A DNA stretch of 64,000 bases, taken from NCBI RefSeq assembly GCF_030539875.1, contig NZ_JAUNXI010000006.1:35362-99361 (forward strand), written 5' to 3'. Every line of letters begins with the position of its first letter. The stretch's first letter is position 1. A program made the translations under genes and the position numbers. Positions 1 through 8,607 of the stretch are shown piece after piece. This DNA comes from Methanobrevibacter sp. GTDB taxonomy: Archaea > Methanobacteriota > Methanobacteria > Methanobacteriales > Methanobacteriaceae. Under the pieces are notes generated by a model, which ran no database searches, had not been told where the DNA came from, and saw nothing but the letters and a program-made list of their open reading frames with translations.

Positions 1-887
1 GAAACAACGGCGAAATTAAAATATTCACACGCAGACTTGAAAACATTACCCATGCACTTCCAGAAATCGTGGAACTGTTTGATGAACACCTCCCCCATGA
101 GAACTACATCGTAGAAGGGGAAGTAATAGCCACTAGAAACGGAAAGCCCCTCCCTTTCCAGAACATATTGCACCGCGTTAGAAGAAAGCATAATGTTGAA
201 GAGGCTATTGAAAATGTTCCTCTAAAATTATACCTGTTCGATGTTTTATATTATGAAGTTCCAATGATTGACGAGCCTTTAAAAAATAGAAGACGAATAT
301 TAGAAGAAATTGTTGACACCTCTATTGACGGGATGAATCTGAGCACAATGATTGTTGGAACTGCCGACAACATCGGCGAAGTTCAGGAACTGTTTGAACG
401 CTCAATTAATGAAGGGCATGAAGGAATAATGATTAAGGATGCTTCAGAACCATATATTCCTGGCCTTAGAGGTAAAAAAATGCTTAAATACAAAGCAGAA
501 CCTGAAACCCTTGACATGATCGTTATTGGAGGAACATACGGAATCGGAAAAAGAGGAGATTTCGTCGGATCTTACTTGGTGGCTTTAAGAGATGAAAACG
601 ATGATTTTAAAAGCGTTGCTTATGCAGCAACAGGCCTTGATGATGCGACATTGGAATATCTGACCGGTAAAATGAAGGAACTTGAAATTTCAACCAAAGG
701 CAGGGAAATCAGAGTTGAGCCTAAAATCGTTCTGGAAATTGCATTTTCAGAAATTGTCGAGTCTCCGGAATATGAGACAGGTTACTCCTTAAGATTCCCT
801 GTTGTTAAAAATATAAGAAAAGATAAGGGTCCGATGGATGTAGATACTGTTGAGAGATTAATTTCCATGTACAATACAGGAAATTAA
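1..887 (+). CDS. lig: ATP-dependent DNA ligase, C-terminal part (cut by window edge)
   Basis: Seals nicks during lagging-strand synthesis and repair, using ATP to adenylate a lysine. The frame is open from base 3 with no start in the window, so the N-terminal DNA-binding domain and the KxDG adenylation motif lie upstream. Visible nucleotidyltransferase motifs are VEGEVIA (motif III region), EGIMIKD (motif IV) and LKYK (motif V), followed by an OB-fold region (GGTYGIGKRG...) that closes on DNA. The length and motif order fit the ~550-aa archaeal/eukaryotic ligase I family, not NAD-dependent LigA. A GTG at 69 is in frame but internal: conserved ligase sequence (KIFTRRLENITHALPEIVEL) continues upstream of it. 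The stop overlaps the convergent transporter gene by 4 bp. Confidence 0.95.
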   Translation, partial: NNGEIKIFTRRLENITHALPEIVELFDEHLPHENYIVEGEVIATRNGKPLPFQNILHRVRRKHNVEEAIENVPLKLYLFDVLYYEVPMIDEPLKNRRRILEEIVDTSIDGMNLSTMIVGTADNIGEVQELFERSINEGHEGIMIKDASEPYIPGLRGKKMLKYKAEPETLDMIVIGGTYGIGKRGDFVGSYLVALRDENDDFKSVAYAATGLDDATLEYLTGKMKELEISTKGREIRVEPKIVLEIAFSEIVESPEYETGYSLRFPVVKNIRKDKGPMDVDTVERLISMYNTGN

Positions 888-1516
888 ATCTCAGGCAATT
901 TTTTAATATTGTTAATGACAGCCCGTGTAATCGGATATACGACAATCTCATATAGTGTCTTAAACATCGCCTGAGCAATCACCATCATCACCAGTGCCTC
1001 CAAAGGTATTGTTCCTATAAATCCTATTGTAATAAAAATTATTGCATCCAGACCTTCACCAAATAATGTTGAAACTATGCATCTGAAAAATAGCTTTTCC
1101 TCATCCCATTTCTTAAGATAAACCATCAGTCTCGCATTAACAATTGACCCTATCAAATATGCAACAAAACTTGCAACAAGCAGCCTTAAAGTAGAACTTA
1201 AAACAATGCCGAATGCCTGTGAGTTTTCAAAAAACACCGGTGCAGGAAGCCAGATAGTCACATTATAGCAAATCACCGCAACAAGATTCATGAAAAACCC
1301 AAGTAAAATAATGCGACGGGCCTTAGCATAACCATAAACCTCTGCAAGCACGTCATTTACAATGTAGATTATTGGAAAAATGATAACCGCACAGGGCAGG
1401 GTAAACGAGAAAAAATCAAATGTTTTGCCTGCTATAATATTTGATACAATCAGACATGCAGTAAAAACACCTGCCAAAATTGCATATAATTCTGTTTTTG
1501 TTAAATCTTCAAACAT
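884..1516 (-). CDS. Queuosine/archaeosine precursor transporter (YhhQ/VUT family, DUF165)
   Basis: Predicted inner-membrane carrier of 210 aa with about six hydrophobic segments. The order of motifs (start ...ELYAILAGVFTACLIVSNIIAGK, middle NDVLAEVYGYAKAR, later GEGLDAIIF) is characteristic of the VUT/YhhQ family. Bacterial members import 7-deazaguanine precursors such as preQ0 for queuosine; in an archaeon the same substrate would feed archaeosine in tRNA. The substrate here is inferred from the family only. The gene converges on the ligase, sharing 4 bp at the 3' ends, and is divergent from the OB-fold gene, so its promoter must lie in the AT-rich stretch 1517-1600. Confidence 0.85.
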   Translation of the reverse strand: MFEDLTKTELYAILAGVFTACLIVSNIIAGKTFDFFSFTLPCAVIIFPIIYIVNDVLAEVYGYAKARRIILLGFFMNLVAVICYNVTIWLPAPVFFENSQAFGIVLSSTLRLLVASFVAYLIGSIVNARLMVYLKKWDEEKLFFRCIVSTLFGEGLDAIIFITIGFIGTIPLEALVMMVIAQAMFKTLYEIVVYPITRAVINNIKKLPEI

Positions 1517-1603
1517 AAAACATATTATATTTCTAATATTAGATAAATTTTACAAGTTTAAAACCTATCGGATATTTTTAATTTGAAAACAAATCAGAAA
1601 ATC

Positions 1604-2002
1604 ATGGAAATCACAGATGAAAAATTATTAAGAATCGCCTTAGTAACCTCCCTTATCGGCATAATCGGACTGATTATATTTACCCCATCAATCGAAGTTA
1701 AAAAAGTTGATATCAAAGACATTACAAGATCCATGATTGATGAGAAGGTATGCGTCGACGGCGTGATAACAGATGTTGCCCAGTCAAGTTCAAAAACAAA
1801 CTATTTTCTTACAGTAAATGACGGGGAAAGCCAGATTCAGTTAATCATCTTTGAAAAGCAAGTCAGTGAGATTAAATCAAAGAATTTGGATATTGAAGAT
1901 TTCAAAAACAGAAAGGTTGAAGTTACAGGTACAATAACAGAATACAAATCAGATTTGGAATTAATTCTAACAAGCGGCGACAGTCTTCGGATAATAAATT
2001 AG
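1604..2002 (+). CDS. Membrane-anchored OB-fold protein
   Basis: A 132-aa protein with one hydrophobic segment near the N terminus (about residues 9-26) and then a compact beta-rich domain of roughly 90 residues. The pattern VCVDGVITDV...YFLTVNDGESQIQLIIF...KVEVTGTITEY is that of the OB-fold nucleic-acid-binding family (tRNA_anti-type). With a single anchor, the OB domain probably faces one side of the membrane; its ligand is unknown. I start at ATG 1604. An in-frame TTG at 1583 would add seven residues, but neither site has a clear ribosome-binding site. It stands alone between a divergent transporter gene and glmM. Confidence 0.7.
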   Translation: MEITDEKLLRIALVTSLIGIIGLIIFTPSIEVKKVDIKDITRSMIDEKVCVDGVITDVAQSSSKTNYFLTVNDGESQIQLIIFEKQVSEIKSKNLDIEDFKNRKVEVTGTITEYKSDLELILTSGDSLRIIN

Positions 2003-2069
2003 ACATCAATATATTTTTATTTGTAAAACTTCAAAAATAATATAGAATGAATTTATAGGAATTTTAATT

Positions 2070-3434
2070 ATGTCTGATAAAAAAAGATTATTTGGAACTT
2101 TTGGAGTTAGAAGAACAGCAAATGACGTGTTAACTCCTGAGTTTGCAACAAGATTAGCTGCATGTTATGGAAGCGTTGTTAAAGGCAAAATTGCAGTTGG
2201 AGCAGATACAAGAACAAGCAGCCCAATGTTAAAAGATGCGGTTATCGCAGGTTTACTTTCAGCCGGCTGTGATGCTGTAGATTTGGGAATGCTGCCAACA
2301 CCTGCGGTCCAGTATGCAGTAAGACAGTATTATGATGGAGGAATCATGATTACTGCAAGCCATAACCCTCCTAAATTTAACGGTCTTAAATTTTTAGATG
2401 AATTTGGTATCGGCCTTTCAGATAATGTTGAATTAGAAATCGAAAGCCTTTATTTTGACGGTGAACCAGTCAGAGCAGGTTGGGATGAAATCGGTGAGAA
2501 ATTCACAAATAATCAGATTATTGGCGAATACATCCAAACTGCAATGTCACATGTTGACGCAGATGCAATAAGAAAAGCCAATTTAAAAGTGGTTCTTGAT
2601 TGCGGATCAGGTGCAGGTTCCTTTACTGCCCCTTATTTGGTCAGGGAACTTGGATGTGACGTGACAACTTTGAATTGTCAAGCGGACGGATTTTTCCCTG
2701 GCCGTGACCCTGAACCGATAGAAGAAAACTTGCAGGAGCTCATTTCAGTTGTAAAAGAATTAAACGCAGATATCGGTCTTGCTCATGACGGCGATGCAGA
2801 CAGAACCATTTGTATTGATGAGAATGGAGCTTTTGTTCTGGGAGATAAAACATTTACACTGGTTGAAAAACAGATGCTTAAAGAAAACGGCGGAGGAACC
2901 ATTGTAACAACCGTTGCAACTTCACAGGCAATTTATGATATTGCAGAAGAATACAACGGAGAAGTGATAGCCACTGCTGTTGGAGATTTGCTTGTAGCGC
3001 GTAAGTTAAAAGACACAGACGGACTTTTCGGAGGAGAGGAAAACGGAGGATTGATTTTTCCTAAATTCGTTTACGGACGGGATGCTGCTTTAACTGTTGC
3101 CAAAATCCTGGAAATAATAGTTAAAGAAAACAAACCACTATCCGAATTGGTTTCAGAGCTTCCAGTTTATTATTCAGCCAAAATGAAAACAGAATGCAGT
3201 GACGATTTAAAAGAAGAAGTAATGTCAAAAATAGCCCATGAAGTTAAAGAAACCACCGATTACGAACTTGACACTACAGACGGCGTTAAAATATTTAAAG
3301 ATGGCGGATGGGTCATTATCAGACCATCCGGAACAGAACCAATCTTTAGAAGCTATTCAGAAGGAAACTCCCAAAAGCAAGCTGACGAAATGGCTGAGTG
3401 GGGAATTAGCTTAATTAAAAAATATAGAGACTAG
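2070..3434 (+). CDS. glmM: Phosphoglucosamine mutase / phosphohexomutase, paralogue 1
   Basis: Interconverts hexosamine (or hexose) 6- and 1-phosphates for UDP-sugar synthesis. All four alpha-D-phosphohexomutase signatures are present in 454 aa: phosphoserine loop TASHNP (residues 95-100, Ser97), metal loop DGDADR (240-245), sugar-binding GEENGG (322-327) and phosphate-binding RPSGTEP (418-424). The family cannot be resolved to GlmM or phosphomannomutase by eye; archaeal GlmM-type is the usual label. A second paralogue lies at 10076-11413 beside glmU, so one of the two may be a mannose/glucose mutase. It has its own AT-rich promoter (TATATTTTTA near 2010) and its last codon overlaps the convergent DUF116 gene by 4 bp. 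Confidence 0.88.
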   Translation: MSDKKRLFGTFGVRRTANDVLTPEFATRLAACYGSVVKGKIAVGADTRTSSPMLKDAVIAGLLSAGCDAVDLGMLPTPAVQYAVRQYYDGGIMITASHNPPKFNGLKFLDEFGIGLSDNVELEIESLYFDGEPVRAGWDEIGEKFTNNQIIGEYIQTAMSHVDADAIRKANLKVVLDCGSGAGSFTAPYLVRELGCDVTTLNCQADGFFPGRDPEPIEENLQELISVVKELNADIGLAHDGDADRTICIDENGAFVLGDKTFTLVEKQMLKENGGGTIVTTVATSQAIYDIAEEYNGEVIATAVGDLLVARKLKDTDGLFGGEENGGLIFPKFVYGRDAALTVAKILEIIVKENKPLSELVSELPVYYSAKMKTECSDDLKEEVMSKIAHEVKETTDYELDTTDGVKIFKDGGWVIIRPSGTEPIFRSYSEGNSQKQADEMAEWGISLIKKYRD

Positions 3435-4468
3435 AATTTGGTTGAAAGTTCTTCAAGGTCAATTGTTGATGGGAAATCCCCGTCCAGCCAATGCTTAGAG
3501 CAGGAAACTCTATTTAAAATCACACATTGCGGAGGAATTCCCATTTTACTTGCCTGATAACCACCAGATATAAGGTTTAAAACACAGCTAACACCAATAA
3601 TTCCAAGTTCATCCAAATCTTTTTCTGTTGCCCCTTTAAGAGAATCTGAATTATGTTCTATCAGATATAACTCATGGGGAAAATCCTTAGCTATTTTATA
3701 GATGTTGCAGTTTTTATTGCATAGCCTGCATACAGGACCCAGTCCGGTATTTTCCGCATTGCAATTTTTTTCAGACACCCTCATGCAGGAAGGCAAAAGC
3801 AGTGCTTTTCTTTTTCTTGAGCGGAAATTCCTGCAGAATATTCTATTCATTAAATTAGCTCCAAGCATGTTTAAATGATATATTTCTTCAGGACTATTAA
3901 AAAATATTACATCTTCCTTCATTTTATGAGATTCTTTATTTTTTTCAAAATATTCTTTAAATCCTGCCGTATATGTAGCTAGGTATTTAGGGGAATTTTT
4001 CAAAAACCATGCAGCCAACTTCAAAAAGATCTCCAATTTTTCAGAGGTTATACTATCTTCATACTTTCTCAAATAAGGCAGCTGATAAGCAAAATCACCA
4101 GTAGCCTCCAGCCAATCCAACAGTAATTTTAAACTGGCCCTATTTAAGGTTAACTCGTTTTTTGTCTTTTTTTTAGAAAATTCCTTTGTAAGAATCATCC
4201 CCCTAATGTCATCGACCAGATCCTTACTCATTTTAGACTTATTTCTCATAGCATACAATGCGGCAAGAACATCATGAGAACCGTTCGGCAAAACAACTGC
4301 ATCATTTTTGTATATCTCCCAATAAACGCCGATAAGCAATCCTTCCAACATTTCAGACAAGTCATCCAGATTCAGGGTTCCTGCAAAGCCGATAAATGCT
4401 TCTGCAAAATCATTAACATCCCCGTAATAATCATCCTTAATCTGATAGGGAACTATAAAATCATCCAT
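3431..4468 (-). CDS. DUF116 family protein
   Basis: A 345-aa soluble protein. The N-terminal ~190 residues are helical and unrecognised. The C-terminal part has the DUF116 layout: LLLPSCMR, a cysteine-rich patch (CNAENTGLGPVCRLCNKNC), then GIIGVSCVLNLISGG...GIPPQCVILNRVSC. Such cysteine sets suggest a metal or Fe-S site, though no function is established for DUF116. Its start follows the stop of the TetR gene directly (4468/4469), so the two are co-transcribed from the TetR promoter. This protein is therefore likely the target or partner of the autoregulated repressor. Confidence 0.72.
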   Translation of the reverse strand: MDDFIVPYQIKDDYYGDVNDFAEAFIGFAGTLNLDDLSEMLEGLLIGVYWEIYKNDAVVLPNGSHDVLAALYAMRNKSKMSKDLVDDIRGMILTKEFSKKKTKNELTLNRASLKLLLDWLEATGDFAYQLPYLRKYEDSITSEKLEIFLKLAAWFLKNSPKYLATYTAGFKEYFEKNKESHKMKEDVIFFNSPEEIYHLNMLGANLMNRIFCRNFRSRKRKALLLPSCMRVSEKNCNAENTGLGPVCRLCNKNCNIYKIAKDFPHELYLIEHNSDSLKGATEKDLDELGIIGVSCVLNLISGGYQASKMGIPPQCVILNRVSCSKHWLDGDFPSTIDLEELSTKF

Positions 4469-5086
4469 TTAAACCCTCACCGCACCAAGAATAAACTCAA
4501 CATGCTGTTCTGCATCTTCAAATAGCCTGTCCAATTCATCATCGGGAAAGGAGTTGTTCTGGATAAATATCTCCATTAACAGAAACATAGGATAGGCATA
4601 ATATTCCCTTGCCAGAACTGCAGGGTCAAATTCCTTTCTGATGAGTCCTTTTTCGATTAGTCTGGAAAAAATTGAAGTCCAGAATTCCAGAGGTTCTTCA
4701 AGAATGTGCTTATGGAAAAAATCAGCTATCATTTCGTCCTGATACATTTGAATAAAGAAAAACCTAAATAGCTTCATTATCCTTTCGTTTCTCAATTGCT
4801 GCCTGAACATCTCAGAACCCATCCTATAAAACAGCATAGGGTCTGAGTCCAATAATTCATCCATCTGATGGTTTTTATTTTCATCGAAGCTATTAAAATA
4901 ATCCTCAAAAGTCTTTAAAATAATATCCATAATGGCTTGTTTTGATGAATAATGATTATATATTGAGCTTTCTTTAATTCCAACCTCACGGGCAATTTCT
5001 CTAACAGAAGTATTATTAAATCCTTTTTGTGAAAATAACTCAAGTGAGGCATCAAAAATTTTTTCTTTGGTATTTTTCTCCTCCAT
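4469..5086 (-). CDS. TetR/AcrR-family transcriptional regulator
   Basis: A 205-aa repressor-type regulator. Residues ~8-55 form the TetR helix-turn-helix (KIFDASLELFSQKGFNNTSV, then REIAREVGIKESSIYNHYSS); the rest is a helical ligand/dimer domain without recognisable ligand signature. The gene is first in a two-gene unit with the DUF116 protein. Two near-perfect 18-bp inverted repeats lie directly upstream, on either side of a TATA-like sequence, which indicates autorepression. TetR-type regulators are a bacterial family, so horizontal origin is plausible. Start ATG at 5086 abuts operator 1. Confidence 0.9.
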   Translation of the reverse strand: MEEKNTKEKIFDASLELFSQKGFNNTSVREIAREVGIKESSIYNHYSSKQAIMDIILKTFEDYFNSFDENKNHQMDELLDSDPMLFYRMGSEMFRQQLRNERIMKLFRFFFIQMYQDEMIADFFHKHILEEPLEFWTSIFSRLIEKGLIRKEFDPAVLAREYYAYPMFLLMEIFIQNNSFPDDELDRLFEDAEQHVEFILGAVRV

Positions 5087-5104
5087 GACTAACAGTTGTT
5101 AGTC
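5087..5104. promoter_or_regulatory. Operator 1 (18-bp inverted repeat) of the TetR/DUF116 unit
   Basis: GACTAACA-GT-TGTTAGTC: perfect 8-bp arms around a 2-bp centre, ending at the base before the TetR start codon. It shares the ACTAAC/GTTAGT half-site with the next operator, centre to centre 29 bp away. Binding here would block initiation of the TetR transcript. Confidence 0.75.
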
Positions 5105-5107
5105 AGA

Positions 5108-5117
5108 CCATATAAAA
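5108..5117 (-). promoter_or_regulatory. TATA box of the TetR/DUF116 unit
   Basis: On the minus strand this reads TTTTATATGG, lying exactly between the two operators. Archaeal initiation about 25 bp downstream would fall at or next to the ATG at 5086, so the transcript is probably leaderless or nearly so. Confidence 0.55.
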
Positions 5118-5133
5118 CTAACGGCTGTTAGTT
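5116..5133. promoter_or_regulatory. Operator 2 (18-bp inverted repeat) upstream of the TetR gene
   Basis: AACTAAC-GGCT-GTTAGTT: 7-bp perfect arms, same half-site as operator 1 and on the other side of the TATA box, covering the position expected for the TFB-recognition element. Confidence 0.72.
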
Positions 5134-5153
5134 AAAAAAATTTTAAAAAAAAT
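5134..5153 (-). terminator. Poly-T terminator of the glmU-to-TPR operon
   Basis: Immediately after the stop of the ASCH/TPR gene (5157) the minus strand runs through two T-tracts of seven to eight T's. Oligo-T tracts end transcription in archaea without a hairpin. The tract also separates this operon from the TetR promoter. Confidence 0.5.
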
Positions 5154-5156
5154 AAT

Positions 5157-6293
5157 CTAGAGATACTCCAGGCACTCCTCTTTTAGGAAAAACGCATCTT
5201 CATTATCTGGGCTTCTAAGTAAAACCTTGTTAAAACTGTCAATAGCCTCTTCAAACTTGCCCAGTTCCATTAAAACAACACCTTTATTAAGTAAAAAATC
5301 AATGTTATACTGTTCTAGTGAAATAGCTTTATTAAAACACTCAAGAGCCTTGTCAAGCTTACCCAAATCAATATATGCATTGCCCATCCTATTTATAGCG
5401 GCGGCATCCATTTCAGAATCATCCAGACAAACCTCAACAGCCTTGTCAAAAGATTCAATAGCCTCTGCCAGCATTCCCATATCGGTCAGCAAGTTACCTC
5501 TTGAATTCCAAACCTCCGGATTTTCGCCATCAATAACTATAAGCTTGTCATAAACCCTCAATGCGTCATCATATCTTCCAAGCATTTCCAAAATAAAACC
5601 TCTCCAGTACAGAACAATCGGACTGCTTGGACGATAATTATAGGCAAGGTTGCTCACTTTAAGAGCCTTGTTAATGTTTCCAGAGTTCAGAAGAGCAATG
5701 GCCTTGTTGTTTAGAATATAGATGTTGTCAGGTTCCATATCCAATGCCTTGTCATAACACTCAATTGCATCCATAAACCTGCCCAGCCGGGATAAGTTAT
5801 CTCCCTGCTTGTTTAGAAGGTAAATATCATTAGGATCCAATCTTAAAGCGGCATCATAACACATTGTAGATTTATCAAACTTGCCGCTGTCAAATAAAAT
5901 ATCTGCCCGTTTAGAAATCATCGCCTTTTCATCGATTTTATCTCCTTTCCACTGGCTGATATCGATTTTTTCAAAGTGAATTATTTGGAATTTATCAAGA
6001 GGAGACAATCTTCCGCCATACATCTTTTTAAATTCTTTTAACATATCCTTGGAATCTTTAAATCCTTCCTGGCGTGCCAATTCATCATTGCCTTCAAGCT
6101 CTTCAAAAGACAGGTCTTCAATCCTGGTAACAAAAGCTTCAAAAATCTTCATTTTTTCTTTAGAAACTAAATTCCAATAGCAGTAAAGCCTATCTCCAAC
6201 TTTCAGAGGAGTTTTCCATGCTTTGCGTATGGTTCTTGTTTTTTTACCAGTGATAACATCAATATCATTACTTGAAAAAGATAAAATCGGCAT
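5157..6293 (-). CDS. ASCH-domain protein with C-terminal TPR repeats
   Basis: A 378-aa fusion. Residues 1-~110 match the ASCH fold (start ILSFSSNDIDVITGKKTRTI, then PLKVGDRLYCYW and a conserved ...SFEEL...EGF block), an RNA/nucleotide-binding PUA-like domain. From ~125 to the end there are about seven TPR units of 34 residues (for example YDAALRLDPNDIYLLNKQGD and YDKALDMEPDNIYILNNKAI), which bind protein partners. It is the last gene of the glmU-gammaCA-hisC-radical SAM unit, 9 bp after the preceding stop, with ribosome-binding GGAG 6 bp before the ATG. The target RNA or partner is unknown. Confidence 0.8.
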   Translation of the reverse strand: MPILSFSSNDIDVITGKKTRTIRKAWKTPLKVGDRLYCYWNLVSKEKMKIFEAFVTRIEDLSFEELEGNDELARQEGFKDSKDMLKEFKKMYGGRLSPLDKFQIIHFEKIDISQWKGDKIDEKAMISKRADILFDSGKFDKSTMCYDAALRLDPNDIYLLNKQGDNLSRLGRFMDAIECYDKALDMEPDNIYILNNKAIALLNSGNINKALKVSNLAYNYRPSSPIVLYWRGFILEMLGRYDDALRVYDKLIVIDGENPEVWNSRGNLLTDMGMLAEAIESFDKAVEVCLDDSEMDAAAINRMGNAYIDLGKLDKALECFNKAISLEQYNIDFLLNKGVVLMELGKFEEAIDSFNKVLLRSPDNEDAFFLKEECLEYL

Positions 6294-6302
6294 AAGATGC
6301 TC

Positions 6303-7010
6303 CTATTCAATTATTTGTTCTCCAAATTCTCCTGATTTGACTTTAACAACACCGTCAAAATAGGGTTTGATTTTTTTGGCCAATTTCACCAAATCATGAG
6401 GATTTGGAACTTCAACTTTTTCCAAAGCCGGATCTAAAACGTTTTTATTTCTGAACTGCTGAATTGTATACACATCAGCTTCAATATCATTTACAATATT
6501 TAAAATATCCTTTTTGGTATGTAATGTTGGAACAAAAGTAGTTCTTATTTCCAGATGGACTCCTTCCTCATTTATTAAATCCATTGATTTTTTAACCTGG
6601 GAACCTACATTAGATCCGGTGATTTTCTTATATTTATAAAATGTTGTTTTAACATCAAGAGAAATATAATCAAGCAGATTCAAGTCTAAAATCTCTTTGA
6701 GATGACTTGGATAAATTCCGCTAGTGTCCAATTTTGTTTTCAAACCCAAACTGCGGACATACTTTAATATTTCAATTACTGCATCAGTTTGCACTAACGG
6801 CTCCCCTCCTGAAATTACAACAGCATCTAAAAAATCTGCCGAAGAGTCGATTGTGTGTTTTATCTTTTCAAAAGACCATTCAGTTTCATCATCCAGAAGC
6901 TCCACATTATGACAATATCTGCAGGTTAACGGACATTTTGACATGAAAATAACCAGAGACATATTTCCATGAAATTCCACTGACGAAATAACTGTTCCTC
7001 CAATATACAT
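6303..7010 (-). CDS. Radical SAM protein, anaerobic ribonucleotide reductase activase type
   Basis: A 235-aa radical SAM enzyme. The [4Fe-4S] motif is CPLTCRYC (Cx3CxxC) near residue 27, followed by the SAM-binding VISGGEPL. The short length and the N-terminal pattern (GTVISSVEFHGNMSLVIFMSKCPLTCRYC) fit the NrdG/NrdG2-like activases that install the glycyl radical on anaerobic class III ribonucleotide reductase. No reductase gene is in the window, so pyruvate-formate-lyase-activating-type or another glycyl-radical partner cannot be excluded. Start and the hisC stop overlap by one base (TAATG), giving translational coupling. Confidence 0.78.
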   Translation of the reverse strand: MYIGGTVISSVEFHGNMSLVIFMSKCPLTCRYCHNVELLDDETEWSFEKIKHTIDSSADFLDAVVISGGEPLVQTDAVIEILKYVRSLGLKTKLDTSGIYPSHLKEILDLNLLDYISLDVKTTFYKYKKITGSNVGSQVKKSMDLINEEGVHLEIRTTFVPTLHTKKDILNIVNDIEADVYTIQQFRNKNVLDPALEKVEVPNPHDLVKLAKKIKPYFDGVVKVKSGEFGEQIIE

Positions 7011-8110
7011 TACGCTAAAACCTCTTTTAGAATTTCAATGAATCTCTTATCCTCTTCAAGAGTGCAGATACTGATTCTAATCCAGTATTCATCCAATCCT
7101 TTAAATGAAGTGCAATCCCTTACAATGACACCTTTTTTCATAAGTTCCAAAGCCAGCTGTCCGGCTGTAAAACCTGTGTCCCTTATGTCGATTAACATGA
7201 AATTGGACTTTGACGGAAATACATAAAGCCCGTCAATCTTTGAAATTTCATCATATAAATACTGTCTTGACTCAATACCTTTTTTGATAGACTCTTCAAT
7301 GTATTCAGTATCCTTAAAAGTGTTTAATGCAGCAGCAAAAGACAGTCTTGTAAGTGAAAAGACAGGTTTGATTCTGCGCATGTACTCAATAATTTCAGGA
7401 CACGCAAGACCATATCCTATTCTCATTCCCGCAAGTCCCAAAACTTTTGACATTGTACGAATGATGAAAATATTGTTGAAATCATTGATTAAATCTTTAT
7501 TGGTGACTTCAGAGTATTCAAAGTAAGCCTCATCAATAACAATCAATATTTCCGGATTTTTAGAAGCAATATCAACCAATACTTCTTTATCAATCAGTGT
7601 CCCGGTAGGGTTGTTCGGACTGCACAGAAAAATCATTTTGGTTTTATCGGTTATTGCATCATATATTGAATTGACGTTTAGTTCGTTTTTTTCCAAGTCC
7701 CATCTTGCATAAACAGGTTTTGCACCATATTGCATTAACAGATACTCGTAGTACATATAAGATGGCAGAGGAACTATGAATTCATCTCCAGCATCGATAA
7801 ATGTTTTTGCCAGAACATCAATGATTTCATCAGCACCATCTCCACCCACAATAACTTGCGAATCGTCAACACCGGAATATTCCGCTATCTGCAAGACCAA
7901 TTCCCCCAATTGGGATTCGGGATACCTGTTTATTGAATTAATTTCCCGTTTAATAGCTTCCATTGCTTTGGGAGAAGGACCCCATGGATTTTCATTGGAG
8001 CCCAATTTAATAATATCCTCTTTATTTAAGTTAAAATCTTGAGCAATCTCATCCTGGGATTTTCCAGGAACATATGAATCCATTTCATCAACGATTTTTC
8101 TCGCTTTCAT
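7010..8110 (-). CDS. hisC: Histidinol-phosphate aminotransferase
   Basis: A PLP-dependent class I/II aminotransferase of 366 aa that converts imidazole-acetol phosphate and glutamate to histidinol phosphate. Typical HisC features are [13 protein letters not shown] near residue 37, [31 protein letters not shown] and the PLP-lysine segment [17 protein letters not shown]. Length is normal for the family. The gene sits 3 bp after the gamma-carbonic-anhydrase gene and overlaps the radical SAM gene by one base. No other his gene is nearby, so regulation with histidine synthesis is not evident; some archaeal HisC proteins also act on aromatic amino acids. Confidence 0.9.
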   Translation of the reverse strand: MKARKIVDEMDSYVPGKSQDEIAQDFNLNKEDIIKLGSNENPWGPSPKAMEAIKREINSINRYPESQLGELVLQIAEYSGVDDSQVIVGGDGADEIIDVLAKTFIDAGDEFIVPLPSYMYYEYLLMQYGAKPVYARWDLEKNELNVNSIYDAITDKTKMIFLCSPNNPTGTLIDKEVLVDIASKNPEILIVIDEAYFEYSEVTNKDLINDFNNIFIIRTMSKVLGLAGMRIGYGLACPEIIEYMRRIKPVFSLTRLSFAAALNTFKDTEYIEESIKKGIESRQYLYDEISKIDGLYVFPSKSNFMLIDIRDTGFTAGQLALELMKKGVIVRDCTSFKGLDEYWIRISICTLEEDKRFIEILKEVLA

Positions 8111-8113
8111 ATT

Positions 8114-8596
8114 TTAATCTTCCTTATACTGTTTGGAAAGTCTTACATAATTATCTGCATTGTTTTGAATTAATTCTGTCTGTTCAGGGCTTAACTGTTT
8201 AACCGCTTTTGCTGGAATGCCTAAAATCAGACTGTTTTCAGGAAATTCCTTGCCTTCACTTACAACGGCTCCCGCTCCAACAATGGAATTTTTAGAAATG
8301 TGTGCCCCATCTAAAACAGTGGCATTCATTCCAATCAATACATTGTCGTCAATCTTACAGCCATGTACAACAGCACCATGACCAACAGATACATTATCCC
8401 CGATTTCAACAGGGAATCCTTTAGTACAGTGGACAACACAATTATCCTGAACATTGGAATTGTTTCCAATAGTTATTGAGTCGACATCTCCTCTTAATAT
8501 GGCACCGTGCCAGATAGATACGTCTTCGCCTAATTCAACATTTCCAATTACTTGTGCGCCAGGGCATATTACAACAGAGTCTTTAAAATTTTCCAT
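8114..8596 (-). CDS. Gamma-carbonic-anhydrase-like left-handed beta-helix protein
   Basis: A 160-aa hexapeptide-repeat protein (repeats such as VSIWHGAILRGDVDSITIGN, then NVQDNCVVH and HGAVVHGCKI) forming a trimeric left-handed beta-helix. The three gamma-CA zinc histidines are likely the H in VVHCTKG, GHGAVVHG and the second H of that motif, so hydratase activity on CO2 is possible. Many family members lack proven activity. Its place between glmU and hisC is conserved, as I recall, in Methanothermobacter. The ATG is 11 bp after the glmU stop. Confidence 0.85.
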   Translation of the reverse strand: MENFKDSVVICPGAQVIGNVELGEDVSIWHGAILRGDVDSITIGNNSNVQDNCVVHCTKGFPVEIGDNVSVGHGAVVHGCKIDDNVLIGMNATVLDGAHISKNSIVGAGAVVSEGKEFPENSLILGIPAKAVKQLSPEQTELIQNNADNYVRLSKQYKED

Positions 8597-8607
8597 AATA
8601 TCGCCAG

